Part shown: piece by piece, positions 1-38,431 of the stretch
Position numbering within the stretch: position 1 is the stretch's first letter
How the letters are laid out: the number at the start of each line of letters is the position of its first letter
DNA from: Malaya genurostris
Lineage: Eukaryota > Arthropoda > Insecta > Diptera > Culicidae
Reading direction: 5' to 3'
NCBI RefSeq assembly: GCF_030247185.1
Contig: NC_080570.1
Span: 5,208,001-5,272,000, forward strand
Length of the DNA stretch: 64,000 bases
Program-made: the position numbers and the translations under genes
Notes under the pieces: generated by a model
The model's input: only the letters and a program-made list of their open reading frames with translations
Databases searched by the model: none
What the model was told of the DNA's origin: nothing

Positions 1-870
1 AAACCCAGGAAACTCGCAAAGAAATCGGGAACCATGGAAAAAGCCAACAAACAAGAGTGTTTCTTATGTAAAAAAATCCAACAAATTCGATGGAATGGTT
101 TTTAATGGCCGCACGACTTGCCATCCCAAATGCCCAACAGTTTTAGGGTTTTCTGTAGTATTTGTTCTCTAACTTGAAAAGAAATCGAGTGCGGTCTACT
201 GAAATAGCTTGATTTTATGTAAAAATGTCTGGAGAATCGAATGGAAGAGTGTACACTGGTCGCACGAAATGTTTTGGTGGCTATTTCACCCCATTTCCCC
301 TATTTGATGATATCTTATTGTAAATCGTCCTTAAATCTCGGTAAAACTTATTGGAAGCTTACTAAATCTAGCTTATCCTATGTAAAAAAAAGTCTGTAGA
401 ATCGAATGGAAGAACCTACACTGGCCGCACGAAACGTTTTGATGACCATTTTACCCCATGATATAAAGAAAAGGGGTAAAATAGTCATCAAAACGTTTCG
501 TGCGGCCAGTGACGATTTACAGTAAGGATCTCATGAAATGGAGAAATTGGGGTAAAAAAGCCACCAAAACGTTTCGTGCGGCCAGTGTGGGTTCTTCTAA
601 TCGATTCTCCAGACTTGTTTACATGAAAGTAGGCTATTCCAGAATACCGCACTCGACTTCTTTTTAAGTTACAGAGCGAATGTTATAGGAAAGTCCAAAA
701 CTGGTGAACATTTGGGGTGAAACAAGCAGGATTGCGATTCGTGCGGCCATTGTAAAACATTCCATTGAATTCTTTGGACATTTTTACATAAGAAACGCTT
801 TAGTTTGTTGACCTATCTCAATTAGTTCATGAGTTACAGAATTCTTTGCGGGTGTTCATAGATTTTTTCC
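1..870. repeat. Foldback repeat with nested inverted copies
   Basis: The inner arms 419-457 and 473-511 are 39-bp inverted copies with one mismatch around a 15-bp loop and start CACTGGCCGCACGAAACG. Outside them, about 228-310 is inverted against about 545-625, and about 10-210 against about 640-860. The shared blocks include TTTCTTATGTAAAAA and GTCTGGAGAATCGA. No coding sequence is present. It looks like a foldback element or palindromic MITE cluster; the left end may be cut by the window. Confidence 0.75.
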
Positions 871-874
871 CACT

Positions 875-1320
875 GTGCAATGCATCCCAAAAAAGTTACT
901 GTTTGGTGGGGATTATGGACCGGTAGCATCATCGGGCCGTACTTCTTCAAAGGCGACGATGGGTGGAACGTTACTGTGAATGCCGAGCGCTACCGTGTGA
1001 TTTTTTTTGTTCAAAATGTAAGAATTGGACATGCCTGACATGTGGTTTCAACAAGACGGTGCCACATCCTACACGGCACGAGAGACCATGATCAAATGGA
1101 CCAGTTCATCTCTCGCTTTGGGCCCGTCGATTGGCCGCCTAGATCGTATGATTGAAAGCAAGATCGGATCGATCACGTGATTTGCGTGGTTAGCGATGAA
1201 CGGCCAACAACAACATTGGAATCCCGTGTTACAGTGGATCTTACAACATTCCCTAAGACCTATATATGATCCTCTGAACGGACCGACTCAGTCGGAGACA
1301 CCCTTGATGAATCAAGAATC
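875..1320 (+). pseudogene. Tc1/mariner-superfamily transposase relic
   Basis: Plus-strand translation in shifting frames gives VTVWWGLWTGSIIGPYFF, then VTVNAERYRV, DMWFQQDGATSYTAR and GPVDWPPRSYD. These are the middle and C-terminal part of a Tc1/mariner-type DDE/D transposase, with the second and third acidic-residue neighbourhoods. At least two frameshifts are present, and the N-terminal part and both terminal repeats are not recognised. It lies in the elongase intron that runs off the left edge. Confidence 0.75.
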
Positions 1321-1329
1321 GAGTCGAGC

Positions 1330-2840
1330 ATAATCCGGCCTTCGGGAGTTAAGTTGTTGGCTCAACTTAACTTACTCAACTTACTGGCAAAAAAATGCCC
1401 AAACACCAAAGAGAACGCCTGCATTCTCCAGTGATCGACTGACTGGCGGCATCTGCCTCCCTCATCGCTGACATTCACTTTTAACGGTTTCATTGCAGTC
1501 AAATTATTATCAAACCGGGCGGTGTGTCGCATTCCTGGCCGTCTTCATCAGCCGATGATTATTACTTAAGAAGAGACACGCGGATGCCACACTTTTCCTT
1601 TCATCTGGCGGTAATCTCCCGTCAAGCCTCCACACACGCACGGCCACGTTTACCATCGCCGCCGCCAGTTCCCTTTCCCGCTGCTTTGAGCTGAATGAAA
1701 GATGATGACAATGATGGTGCGAAGCTGAGGACACAACAAAAAAGGAAAAAAAAGTAGAGAAAGGTCGTGTAAAGTGGCTCTTTCTTTCCCTCTGTTTTGT
1801 AGGTCTTGTCCTACATTGTGGCCGTTTATCTACGCGAGCCGCTGGCACTCACATATGCTGATGAGGTGTGGCGCGGCCCTCCGTATCATGTCCGACGAAT
1901 CCGTTACTATGCTGTTGTTGTTGTTGTTGTTGTAGGTGCTGTTGTTTTGGTTTCAGTTTCGCTATTATGTCACATCAACAGACCGGTTGTGTCAGAAGTG
2001 GCGAAAAATAACAACTCTCGTCTCAAGATGTAAAGTTGAAAAGGGCCAGCACCGGGTTACTTCGATGGCAGTACATGCGGCTAAAACATGCATGTTGTGT
2101 TTGGTCTTTCAGGTTGTCGTGCTAAGCTCTTCTAATTGAAGAAAAAAATGCCTTTTCCGGATCAGTTTGAATGATATCACTTGTCAGCGACTTCTGTTGT
2201 AATCATCAATCACCTTATACTAGCAGAGTGGTAGTAATTAGCAAAACCATCACAGCTCCCGAGGAAGGTGTGAGAAAACGGATATCTTCACTCGCATCCA
2301 TCATAATCATCATCATCATCATTATGATCATCTTCTGCATTAGATGGTCTCGGTGGCGGCAGACACAAAAAAAAACTTCACATCGCAGTGTGGCGGTAGT
2401 GGTTGGACTGAACTTGACCCCATTGGCGATTGGATTAGTTATTAATACATTCAAATGGAATGGTCAATAAATTTGGACAGAAATGTGGATCTTTTTGCGC
2501 ATTTAGTCACATTGAGAAAGATAGCAGCCAATGTGATAAGACACGATACGAGCCGGTTCGAGTGGCAATCAATCCGTTCGTACGCACATGGTGGTATTGA
2601 TAGTACAGTGAAGTCTCTCTGGTTCGTTCGAGTGAGTGATCAGAATCAGGTTGATTTCTGGATCATTGCCGTCTCCGATTAAAGGGATTTCCCACTGTAC
2701 AGGAGCAGTGCAAGTGTTCATGCGAACATCAATAAACAACAAAGACGGCCAACAGGTTTAATCACTGGAACTGGTCGAGAAATGGTCAAAGTGAGACTTG
2801 GCAATAAACGACCGGTCGTACCGACAGTACCGAGAGTGCG
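1330..2840. other. Elongase intron sequence, no exon recognised
   Basis: No elongase 3' exon or other gene was seen on either strand. Short microsatellites occur: GTT repeats near 1912-1935 and CAT-rich sequence near 2300-2335. Base composition is more even than in the surrounding AT-rich repeats. Confidence 0.5.
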
Positions 2841-3022
2841 CTACGCAAAAACCTGTGAGAGCGAATGAGATAATATTTGTCGGGTTGTGTAATCTGGGCG
2901 AATTGGTGGGTACCGGTTCACCAGTATATTCCGGTTATCTGGGTAATAATTTTCGATTTTAAGGGCCTTAGTAGTGCTGGACAACAGGTGAATTTGAACT
3001 GCTGACGAGTGCCCAAACTTAC

Positions 3023-28958
<25,936 letters not shown>

Positions 28959-28959
28959 C

Positions 28960-31040
28960 TGTAAACGAACGATAGAAATTAAAACAATTAGAATTAACTA
29001 AGCAATCATGTTTAGCGAGAAGGAAAAAAAATAATCAAAAGTGACAGCTGCGCGGTGTTAACCAACGCGCTCGGTAAAAAAAATTCTTCGTCCGCGTATG
29101 CAAACTGACATAACACCGATTGCTATTACCCCAATCGAATCGAAACCCTAGAACTGGCGTAACAACACCGGGGGAAAAATTATTACCCGATCGAAGCAAG
29201 CGCTTGGAACAGCAACACACCAATGCGGCACAGGTAGTTACGGGCACCTTTTGTCAAGACAGCACCACCTTCAGTCAAATCAATCGATCACACACAATGC
29301 ACAACACTAAACCCCGCAACAATCGAGACTAAAACCAGACCAGACACAGACACTCGATGGCCACCAGACCAGGTCCCCGGCTGATGGTCAAGACGGGACA
29401 AGCAAACTACGAACGGTGATCGGTCGCTTCCCCGGTCGGTCCTATTGACTTCTTCGATTGGCCTCGGTCCCGGTCCCCGAGTGCCGTGCGGTTGACGACG
29501 ATTGCGTTTCCGCATCGCTCCACATCGTAATACCTGTGATCGTAGGTGAGATGGCGTGGCACGTAATTCGTGGTCTTTCTTTTTTCTATTTTACTCCCTC
29601 TCCCCCCCCCCTCTCTCTCTTTCTCTGTTCGTCTACCTGGCGCTGTGCCTTTGTTACTGCGTGCGTTACTGAGTAATCCTAAGACGGCTGAACATAATTC
29701 GTGATCGGTTTCTTCACCGCTTTGCAACTTTTTCGGTTTGTCCCCAAATACGGGTCTAGACGTGTTTGTGGCCGCCGCAGACCAGGCAGCAGGGAAAACG
29801 CCATCATCATCAGCGAAGGTCATAGGCTTCAATGCGCACCGTATGAGGTGTGACCCTCAAATGAGCTGTGGCCGAAGAATTGGAAGGGTTTTCTTCCGAA
29901 ACATGCCGATCGTCGGGTATTGACGGTCATGGCCGTTTAATTTGAAACGCACACCGGTGCTGATGAGATGCCGGAGGTACGGCGAGCCAGCAGGTGTCGG
30001 ATGGGGCTTGTGTTGGGTCATACTCAAAATATGGCTCTAGTAAATCATCATGCGGAACGAATCCACCGTTTTTTTTCTTCTTTCGCGTTGCGTCGCGACC
30101 GACGATGACGCATTCATTTATGGGTCATGATCACCGGCGGAATCGAACCGGAGAGGAAACAGGTCTCGGCTCGGTGAGGTCCGTTTCGTCAGCCGGTTGC
30201 GGATGTTTATGCGTATGAGTGATAAGGTTTTGGGAAAGTTGTGTGAGGTATTTCTTTTTTTCAGCTCAAGGTTACCAATTAATCATTGTTGCGATTAGTA
30301 TTAACAGGATTTCCGAGAGTTCAGTCAATGTCACAAAAAAAAAAACACTAAGAATATCAACAACTAGAAATATGAAAACATAATATTCAGATTCGTGAAA
30401 TCAAAGAACTTTGAAAAAATCTTGAAATTTATAAAAAACCGTTGGACCGAAAGCAATTTCGCCAAAAGAATCATTTCAGTGAAAAAAAGAACTAACCTGG
30501 CAGAAACACGTATTAAGCTGTGTTTTTCATGGCGAGACGACGGTGATCAACTCAGCCGGCATCGACCATGGGAAAAATCGATGGTTACTACCAACTAGCG
30601 AGGTTTGTTATCCGAAAAGCTTTTTTAAGTAATATTTCCGTTTAACATTTTTCAATTATGTAATTTCTCTTAACTCGGTACTTTTGTCATGCAATAATAA
30701 AGCTCCTGGTTCAAACAGAAATAAATTCAACTTTGCTGACCTTAGCAAAGAAACACGACGAAATCATTCAGTTCTTATTGTTTCATTCGAGAGTGTACAA
30801 AGAGGTGCAAATGAAGTGATCATCTCTAATTGTTTAAAGTACCAGAGAAAGCTTTAACATATCAAAGAAGGTCCCTATGAAAATTTCAAGCATAATCGAA
30901 CATTGGCATGAAGTGCCACCCGACTGTCAAATTTTGTGCATTTTCAAATTTGAACTACCACCATATAGTGATTTAAATACATGAAATATTGCAAACCCAA
31001 CTTTTTTATGCCAGATGTATTGAAAAGGGTAAAACATCGA
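28960..31040. other. Region upstream of elongase start exon, no coding exon recognised
   Basis: The part 29000-30250 is GC-richer than its surroundings, with a CT-rich tract near 29596-29625. It could contain the non-coding first exon or promoter of the elongase, but no splice donor or core promoter could be assigned. ORFs here have no recognisable similarity and are probably random. Confidence 0.4.
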
Positions 31041-32750
31041 ATTTTGTGTAATTCCATTTGTGCCTTTTTCGTATAGAAAGGCTATGTAATCACTGTGAAA
31101 ACCGGCTTTCTAACCGAGGCCCGGAGGGCCGAATGTCATGTACCATTCGATTCTGCTCGACGAACTTAGCAAATCTGTGTGTGACAAATATTGCCTCCCG
31201 ATTTGCTCGGAGATGTCTGAACCGATTAAAAAAAAATTAATTCGAACGAACACACAAAGTTCAGGAATTTCATTTGGATCCGACTTCCGATTCCGGAATT
31301 ATAGGGTGATATGCACCAAAAAGGAAGAATAATGGCATTCAATTTTCTCAGAGATGGTTGAACCAAATTTCACAAACTCACATTCAAATGAAAGGCCCTA
31401 TGGTCACACATAAAGTTCCTGAATTTCATTTGAATCCGGGGTTATAAGCACCGAAAATTTTAAAATGATGTCATTCTCATTTCTCGAATCCAATTTCCAG
31501 CTCTGAAATTACAGGGTGATTAAAAATGGAAATAATGTTACTTATTTTTCTCGGAAAATAAGTAGCAGAATGAGAGGGTGCGAATTGGTTTGTATGTAAA
31601 AATTCATTTGAAACGAAAAAATTATTGAAAATTTTTCAAATAGGTCAAATATTTCGCCTGGACGTCCTATTGCTGAAGTGTATTTAAACCCTTAATTGTC
31701 AACTTGTTTTCATGAAAACCGTTTGCAGCATTCCTTGCAATTCATAAATTAGCGTTTTGCATATCATCCTTATATAATTTGACGTAATAATAACTTTTTG
31801 TGTTAAATAATAATTCTATTCTTATTATTAGTGTTTTATGCAGGAGCGTCTATAAGAGAAAGTATTCAGAAGTGTGCAATGTTCCAAGGGTCTAATTGAA
31901 ACATTAAATGCAAACTCGAGTATTGGAAAGATTAGAAAATGTTAATTATTCATATAAAACTGAAGAACATAAACTAAATACGTGACGATTGCTTGCCAAT
32001 CGATGCCAGGGATCGAAAGTCTCTGTAATGTTTTTGAATCCATTTGATGCAACCATCTCGGAACACGAACTGCTCTGTATACGAAATATGTCATCGGAAT
32101 TCGATTGAGTCAAAACCTCCCTGAGTCCTGGACTAAAATTTTTTGCATGTATAAACAAAACACGTGGCAACATCTTTTTTCTGTAAACCGCTGCCAAACA
32201 GTGGGACTTAGGACAAGTTAAACACACACACACATCGAATAAAAATACTGATTCGAATGAAAGTACTGATAGTTCCATGAAAAATTTGCTGAAATTTATG
32301 CAAGTGCAAGTTCCAGTTCAAAAATTACAAATTTTCCGTAATGTAACTATTTCAACCCGTCATATGAATCGAAGGTGCAGAAAATTTAGAAATTCTTTTA
32401 AATTGTACTTAAAGCTGTTTCAGTTTGTAGTTCATGTTAGATAGTTGAATGAACCAAATTATATAATGAAATTTCCAGTTTTCGGTTCTAGAAGTACCGG
32501 AAAGAGTTGTCAAAATCTTTGATATAGAGTCACTTCATTTACTCATACATGATTGAATCAATTTTCACTAACATAAGTTTAAACGTAGTATTCAATAGTA
32601 GTAGTAATATGAAAATTAAGTCTTTTAAACTGTTAGAAAACATTCTTCGAATTTGTTGTATTCTGATGAATGCTACTGTAATATATAGGAGATAATTATT
32701 AATGTGAGAAGGACACTTTTATACCATCAAGTGGATTAAATTAGGTTTTA
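31040..32750 (-). repeat. Interspersed repeat family, reverse-orientation copy
   Basis: Begins with a CCTTTTTCGTATAGAAAGGC-like end, carries GGCCCGGAGGGCC at about 31120, and ends near ATGTGAGAAGGACAC and CATCAAGTGGATT, the inverse of the ends at 16425-18300. It is diverged and non-coding. Confidence 0.5.
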
Positions 32751-33223
32751 TTTTTGCATCCACTACGGAACTCTGAAAAAAATCACTCTCTCGGACTTTG
32801 AAATATTTTTTAAATGAGATATTTGTAGTAGTGAGTAAATTTTTGTACATTTTCAACTTGTGAAAATAATTTGTGACTAATTAAGGTATGTACACACTAT
32901 ACTTTTTTTACGGGTGTCGGTAAAAATTTTACTGACTTTCAAACAGCTGAACAGTCAGTAAACAGTTCAGTAAAATTTAAATTTACTGAGTGATTGGTAA
33001 ACTGGATCGCCACAACGAACTGTCAAAATCTACTGACTTATTCATCACCTAATACCGAAGTTCGGTAAAATTTGCAAAACAAAACGTAAAAATTGAATTT
33101 TCTAAATTCTTCTATATTACTTAATCTGTAGTATTCCAAATACTAAGAAATTAAAAAGGATCAGCGAAAAATAATATACAGGTTTATTCGGTGATATGAT
33201 AAGTTTAATGATTTTTGAATGCA

Positions 33224-35683
33224 TTATTTAAGACTACGCATAAAATTTTCTCCCGTCGTTGTTAAGGCAGCAATGCCCATGAGCGAATATATAAATATAA
33301 AAAAATTTTTATCCGAAGGACGACAGTCGACTTTCGCCACATTGTAGCACTCAACCAGTATCTTGAATAAATATTGATAGTCGCCACTTATTTTCAGGTT
33401 CCAGTTTCTCCAGATTATAAATGCTTCAGAGATGTCCGCAAACATGTCTCCTTTAATGTGCAATGTGGGTACGTCATATGATTGCGGAAGGATGTCATCC
33501 TGTGATGTATAAAAATTTTCGATGAAATTCTATACTGTATTATATTACCTGACACCATTCTAAGATGCCCTGGAGAGGATTATCGTTGGCAGCGCCGGAT
33601 ACACGCAATCGTTTTGCTCCGCGACTCGGATTTTTCATCCGAATTATAGCTAGAGCCCTCAAGAAATCTGTATAGAAAATATTCATATTAATTTGAATAT
33701 ACGTTTTTCGATACAATTTATTTACCGTTAGTGATGTGTCGGAAACATTCATTAAATTCTGTGACAATTTGGCACTGAACAGACTGAAACTTTTCCCCAA
33801 AATTTAAACATCCTGGATTAAGAAGACCGAACTCTGTGGTGATCTGAAACGGAGAAAATCCATTTACAAATTATTACAGCCACATAAACGATTAAAACTA
33901 CCACAGACAAATTGACAGAAAATTCATACTAGTTGGTGAGACCAGCACCTTATACTCTGAACACCAACGTTGAACATTTCTCATATTTCAATAAAAACAT
34001 TTCTCATATTTCAATAAAATACCGCGATTGTTATTGTAAACTATTCATGAACAAACACACGCATAGTCCTTAATATTAGTGTTTGTCTGTGGTACAGGCT
34101 CAACGTTATTTAGTTAATCGGTACGAAGTATATTACCAACTTCCCATTAAATGCTGATGCAGCCGGATAGTCTTTTAAATAAGATAACAGGTTATCGGTC
34201 TTACGTATATTCTGCCGATCTTGGAACGTAGCCATCCAAAGTTCCTCAACTCGTTCTTTTGTTGCTGGTTCTGGACAGATGAATTTTAATTCGCTTCTCT
34301 AAAATTGTCATACTATGTAAAAACTATATTTCAAATTTTAAAACAATATGTATACTAACCATTTGCTCTATTTGATCTTCGGATGCTGTATTTATCATAC
34401 ATGTTAAGTCAACGTTTTCTGAAGTAGATACTTTTTTCTTCCGATGGATGAGTCGTTCATTAGATTTACGTACCAGGTACTCCATATGATAATGCAGCCT
34501 GCCTGAATGTTTATTTAGTCCTCTTGCATGGGGATGAAACCACAGTGCTTGTGGGACAGAATCATTAGAAGATGCTAATACAGGATACGATTTCACCAGG
34601 GACATTGCCAACATATTCTTGTGGTATGAAGATGGACGCCTATGTCAATGAAAGCCATTACTAATATACTAATATATATTTTGTGAGTACTTACAGGCCA
34701 TATGTTGATTTTAGAAATTCGCAAAGAATGTTGTTTATGGACTTCAAACAGCCGTCTGAAGGCTTCGCACCTTCTTTTAAAATCTCTATAATATCTTTGC
34801 CTGCTCGAGTTCGCTTGAATATTTTGTCGATATTAATTTCCTGCAACCAGAATGCGGATTATACATTATCGGTTGTATGTAATGGATTGACTGTGAAGAT
34901 CACGATGTACTGATAATCAGGCAATCACATTTGTCTATGTGTTATTGTGGTTGTTTTTTTTCGGAAGTGAGACACTGAATCATATTTAACATTGTGAGAA
35001 AATTACAAGCACAATCAAAATAGACATAGGTAGTCACCAGTACATTCTACATCGTGAATGAAAATAATTTCAACACGCTACATACTCTAAAAATATTATC
35101 CAATAAAACAATTTGTTTCTTTACTCAAAACGTGTAGCTCCTACACAATTGCCTGTATTCTATGCACATGTACTGATTAAGATTTAGATCGATTTATTAA
35201 TGCAACAGAGTAATCCTCGTGAAATATTAAGTGCACACGTATTAAATCATTAATTTCATTTTTAAAACTAACTCACCTCTTCTAAAAAAATGTCTCTATA
35301 TGGTTCGTCAATCGAATTTGTTCCATTGTCTCCGTCACTTTCAGTATTTCCGGTTTGTTCTTTTTCTTCAAAATCGGATATTTGTTTATTTATCTCCAAC
35401 TCCTCTACTATCGAATTACTTTTTAATTCCTTTTGAATGCGCTGAATACTTTTAATAATTTTTGTTTTTAAACGTAGCCGGACAAAATCTGCCTCATTCA
35501 ATTCCATGAACGTATCGAAATCAGTGATTCCTTCATCAACTATAACGAAAAATATGTTTTAATAAGATGCACCTTTTATTTAACACCCAAGAAATAAAAT
35601 AACAAGTCATGTCGTGACGTTGTGGATAAGACCTTTTTATATAAAACATTAGGTATTTTACCTGTAACTGAGTAATCTAACAT
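33224..35683 (-). CDS. Spliced partner gene of the DNA transposon, SAM-like N-terminus
   Basis: Eight exons join in frame with GT/AG junctions: 35683-35662 (with ATG), 35539-35277, 34840-34695, 34639-34360, 34298-34137, 33843-33726, 33667-33549 and 33499-33224 (stop). They give 461 residues. The start VDEGITDFDTFMELNEADF, RLRLKTKIIKSIQRI resembles the second half of a SAM domain. A middle segment reads SSYHKNMLAMSLVKSYPVL, then LWFHPHARGLNKHSGRLHYH. The rest is not recognised. Whether 38431-38380 is its first exon is open. Such a protein could act as an accessory DNA- or protein-binding factor of the transposon; this is a guess from position. Confidence 0.7.
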
Positions 35684-35829
35684 AATCGTATTCTAGGAAT
35701 TCCTGCGCTGCAAATTATGTCAAATCGATATGTCACATTAAAATATTTTTTGAAATTGTTATGGGTAAACATTGAATTTCTACGAATATCTAATAAAGTT
35801 TTCAATTATATGTTGCGACAATTATGATT

Positions 35830-38325
35830 TCAATAATCTCTGTTGTAGTAGCGCCGTGATATGTATTTATTAGATTGTCCAAAAGGTTTCCAAATTGCAA
35901 AGGTAGTATGTTGAAAAACTGCGTTTATATTAACTAATGTATCTGCCGTAGTTACGTGGACTTCATATGATTGGAAAAAATCGTCGTATAAAATCGTGTC
36001 GCATAATCTTAACAGGAAGAAATGACCATCGTTCGAATTAACAAGTTCTTTGATTACACCATACGTTGGGAACGGCTCATTTCTGTGACTCTTTAATGCA
36101 ACCACTAAGTTCTTGCGAAACTCCACACCGTTTAGCATTATTGAAGAAGGTGTGTAAATCAGTTGTGCATTTTCTCCTAAATGAGAACCTGAAAGTGTTT
36201 TGTCCTTGGTCATAATCGGTCCAGATTTATAAACAATGTTGTTTTTAAGAGGATTATCAAGAATGTCCAACACTGTCCGAAAACTTTGTCGTTCTGCTAA
36301 GCTTTTGCAAATGTTTTTATAATTACGACACGTGCCTGCTTGTTTTTTTAATGGTTTATTTTTTTGTTCAAAAAGCAGACAATTAAATTGTTTCATGCTA
36401 CCGCACTGGCGAATGCATTCCTCGTAGTGATTCATATGATGCAATTTGTTTATGCGTTTATCAAACATTGAAAAGAAAATATTTTGGAATAAACGGATAT
36501 GTTCATTAAGCCAAATCAGCATGTTTTCGGATACAACTGGCGATAATAATATACGGGTAATATTTATAAGGTGACCTATCATAATTATGTGTTTGCAGTC
36601 TTTAGGTATCATATCTCCAAATAAAAACGGGAATGCTCGCAGTAGTAAAAAATTTTGAGAGGCAGTTTGTCTTAATTTGTGTTTATGAGCAGTAGAAAGC
36701 ATGTCATCTGAAATATTTGGTGAAGGCCGATTTTTACGATCAGCGTATCCGTAATGAAAGTATGCGATGCGATTATTGATAGTTTCTTTAGTAAACTGTA
36801 AATCTTTTTGTTTGTACAAATAACTCAAAGTTAATTGAATAGTAAGAGGAATTACTCCTTCAGCCAAATCATGCATTGTATCCAAGGCATGATTTTGTGT
36901 AATATGGAAGTTTTCTAGATCGTTTAGGATACACCCAGTAGTTTTTAGTCCGCAATCTGATGGTTTTATATCACCATGTCTAACGGCTTGTAATTTTTCA
37001 TTGTACCATTCCACTGTTCGATAAGGGAATTCCGCAAATGGATTTTCTTGAAATACTTGACGAGGAATCGTGCAGATTCTACAGAAATATTTTGCTCCAG
37101 GACCAAGAAGACCGAACACGTCATGTGCTGCTAATGTATCTCCACAAAACACAGTAACTGATGCTCGCAACTCGAATTCTTCTGCTCCGTAATATATTTT
37201 TACTCCCTTTTCAAGCATTTTAAGATCCGTAATCAATGGTTGTAATATTTTGCTGTAACCATATTTTTTAACTTGACTTGACAGAGCATAAATAGTCGGG
37301 AAAATAGTTTTTGGAGATGAGTTCCATTGCGGAGGAAAATTTTGAATTTTTATGCAAAAGTTTGAAATTTTGTTCTTTCCTGCCCTTGAACTAAGCGCAT
37401 TTCCAATTTCTACGTCGTCTTGATACAAAGATAGTCGTATGGAATGCGGATATTTTTTGAAATATTCGTTCTGTTCGTAAGACCGGCCCGTGCACGATGA
37501 ACTGTATTCTCTAACACATGGTGTGGATTGGTTAAAACTAGCCTCTTTTGATAGAAGAGATCTGGTTACCGGATTTCTAAATAAAAGTTTCAATGTTTGG
37601 ATTATGGGCATATACATGAATGTCTCGTTGACGCGAACAATTTTATTGACACCGTCAACACAACGAATAACATCTCGACTTCCTACGCACTTAGCAGATG
37701 GTTGAGGAACATTTATAGCCAACGATTTTAGGAATAACTGTTGTCTCTTATACGAACGAACATTTTCAAATAAGTCAGGCATTTTAAATTCATTCAGAAA
37801 TTCGACTGTAGATTCTGAATAAGTATCAATTTTGCATCTTTTTAAAAACGACATAGTTTGTTCTTCAAGATAGCTTGTGACAAGATTGACAATATTTTCG
37901 CAGATCAGTACAGACTCTTGTACTTTGTTGTGGGGTATTTCAACATTTGCCGTCATTCGACAAACACTTATGGCAATGATCTTCTTAATTTCAACTAAAG
38001 TACGGGAGGCAAGCTCATTTTTGCTTTCAATGATTGGATTAAAATCTCGCACACTATTATCCAACTGATTAATATCAATGCTAGTAATACTAGTTGACTT
38101 TTTTGATTTTTTGCCAACGAGAGGATGTGTTTCTTTTATATGTCTTTTCAAGGATCCCATATGCTGATAACGCATTCGACAGCGAGGGAAAGTACAATCA
38201 TAAAATGAGGCATCCGGTAAAAAATGGTTACGTTTTATGTGCCACGTAATGTGCCGTACGAGCCCTTCCACGTATCCCGGAACAGGTTTACGACAAAAAA
38301 AGCAAGTGATACACTCGTCAGACAT
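35830..38325 (-). CDS. TNP2/CACTA-like transposase with N-terminal zinc fingers
   Basis: An intact 831-residue single-exon ORF. Residues 1-67 carry zinc-binding motifs (CFFCRKPVP...; CTFPRCRMRYQHMGSLKRH, a C2H2 finger), probably for DNA recognition. The core has GDTLAAHDVFG with D396, a knuckle FCRIC near 414, LDTMHDLAEGVIP with D482 and D486, and a later FEQKNK with E653. The GD...C..C...DxMH-EG order recalls plant TNP2 (transposase_21) and animal CACTA relatives, so D396, D482 and E653 are candidate catalytic residues; this is inference from pattern. An acceptor TTTTTAG lies just above the ATG. The lack of any stop suggests recent activity or selection. Confidence 0.75.
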   Translation of the reverse strand: MSDECITCFFCRKPVPGYVEGLVRHITWHIKRNHFLPDASFYDCTFPRCRMRYQHMGSLKRHIKETHPLVGKKSKKSTSITSIDINQLDNSVRDFNPIIESKNELASRTLVEIKKIIAISVCRMTANVEIPHNKVQESVLICENIVNLVTSYLEEQTMSFLKRCKIDTYSESTVEFLNEFKMPDLFENVRSYKRQQLFLKSLAINVPQPSAKCVGSRDVIRCVDGVNKIVRVNETFMYMPIIQTLKLLFRNPVTRSLLSKEASFNQSTPCVREYSSSCTGRSYEQNEYFKKYPHSIRLSLYQDDVEIGNALSSRAGKNKISNFCIKIQNFPPQWNSSPKTIFPTIYALSSQVKKYGYSKILQPLITDLKMLEKGVKIYYGAEEFELRASVTVFCGDTLAAHDVFGLLGPGAKYFCRICTIPRQVFQENPFAEFPYRTVEWYNEKLQAVRHGDIKPSDCGLKTTGCILNDLENFHITQNHALDTMHDLAEGVIPLTIQLTLSYLYKQKDLQFTKETINNRIAYFHYGYADRKNRPSPNISDDMLSTAHKHKLRQTASQNFLLLRAFPFLFGDMIPKDCKHIIMIGHLINITRILLSPVVSENMLIWLNEHIRLFQNIFFSMFDKRINKLHHMNHYEECIRQCGSMKQFNCLLFEQKNKPLKKQAGTCRNYKNICKSLAERQSFRTVLDILDNPLKNNIVYKSGPIMTKDKTLSGSHLGENAQLIYTPSSIMLNGVEFRKNLVVALKSHRNEPFPTYGVIKELVNSNDGHFFLLRLCDTILYDDFFQSYEVHVTTADTLVNINAVFQHTTFAIWKPFGQSNKYISRRYYNRDY

Positions 38326-38379
38326 TTTCGTACTTTGCTAAAAATGAGAAAACTTTGAAAATATTATAAATATACTTAC

Positions 38380-38431
38380 TGAACAGCTTCTTTACTTCTT
38401 CATCCGCAAGTAAGTCCAAAATATTGTCCAT
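38380..38431 (-). CDS. Candidate leader exon upstream of both transposon genes
   Basis: The ATG at 38431 opens MDNILDLLADEEVKKLF and a good donor A|GTAAGT follows at 38380/38379. Possible acceptors are just above the transposase ATG (about 38339) or at about 35707, 35702 or 35539. Direct joining to any of these gave no clean in-frame fusion by hand. It might be a leader peptide, or part of another splice form. Confidence 0.4.

Noticed and set aside
1510..1848. Minus-strand ORF of 112 residues in the elongase intron
   Set aside because: It shows no similarity to the missing elongase C-terminal exons and has low-complexity composition.
29407..29832. ORFs on both strands in the GC-rich region upstream of the elongase
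   Set aside because: They overlap each other on opposite strands and match no family. GC-rich sequence has fewer stops by chance.
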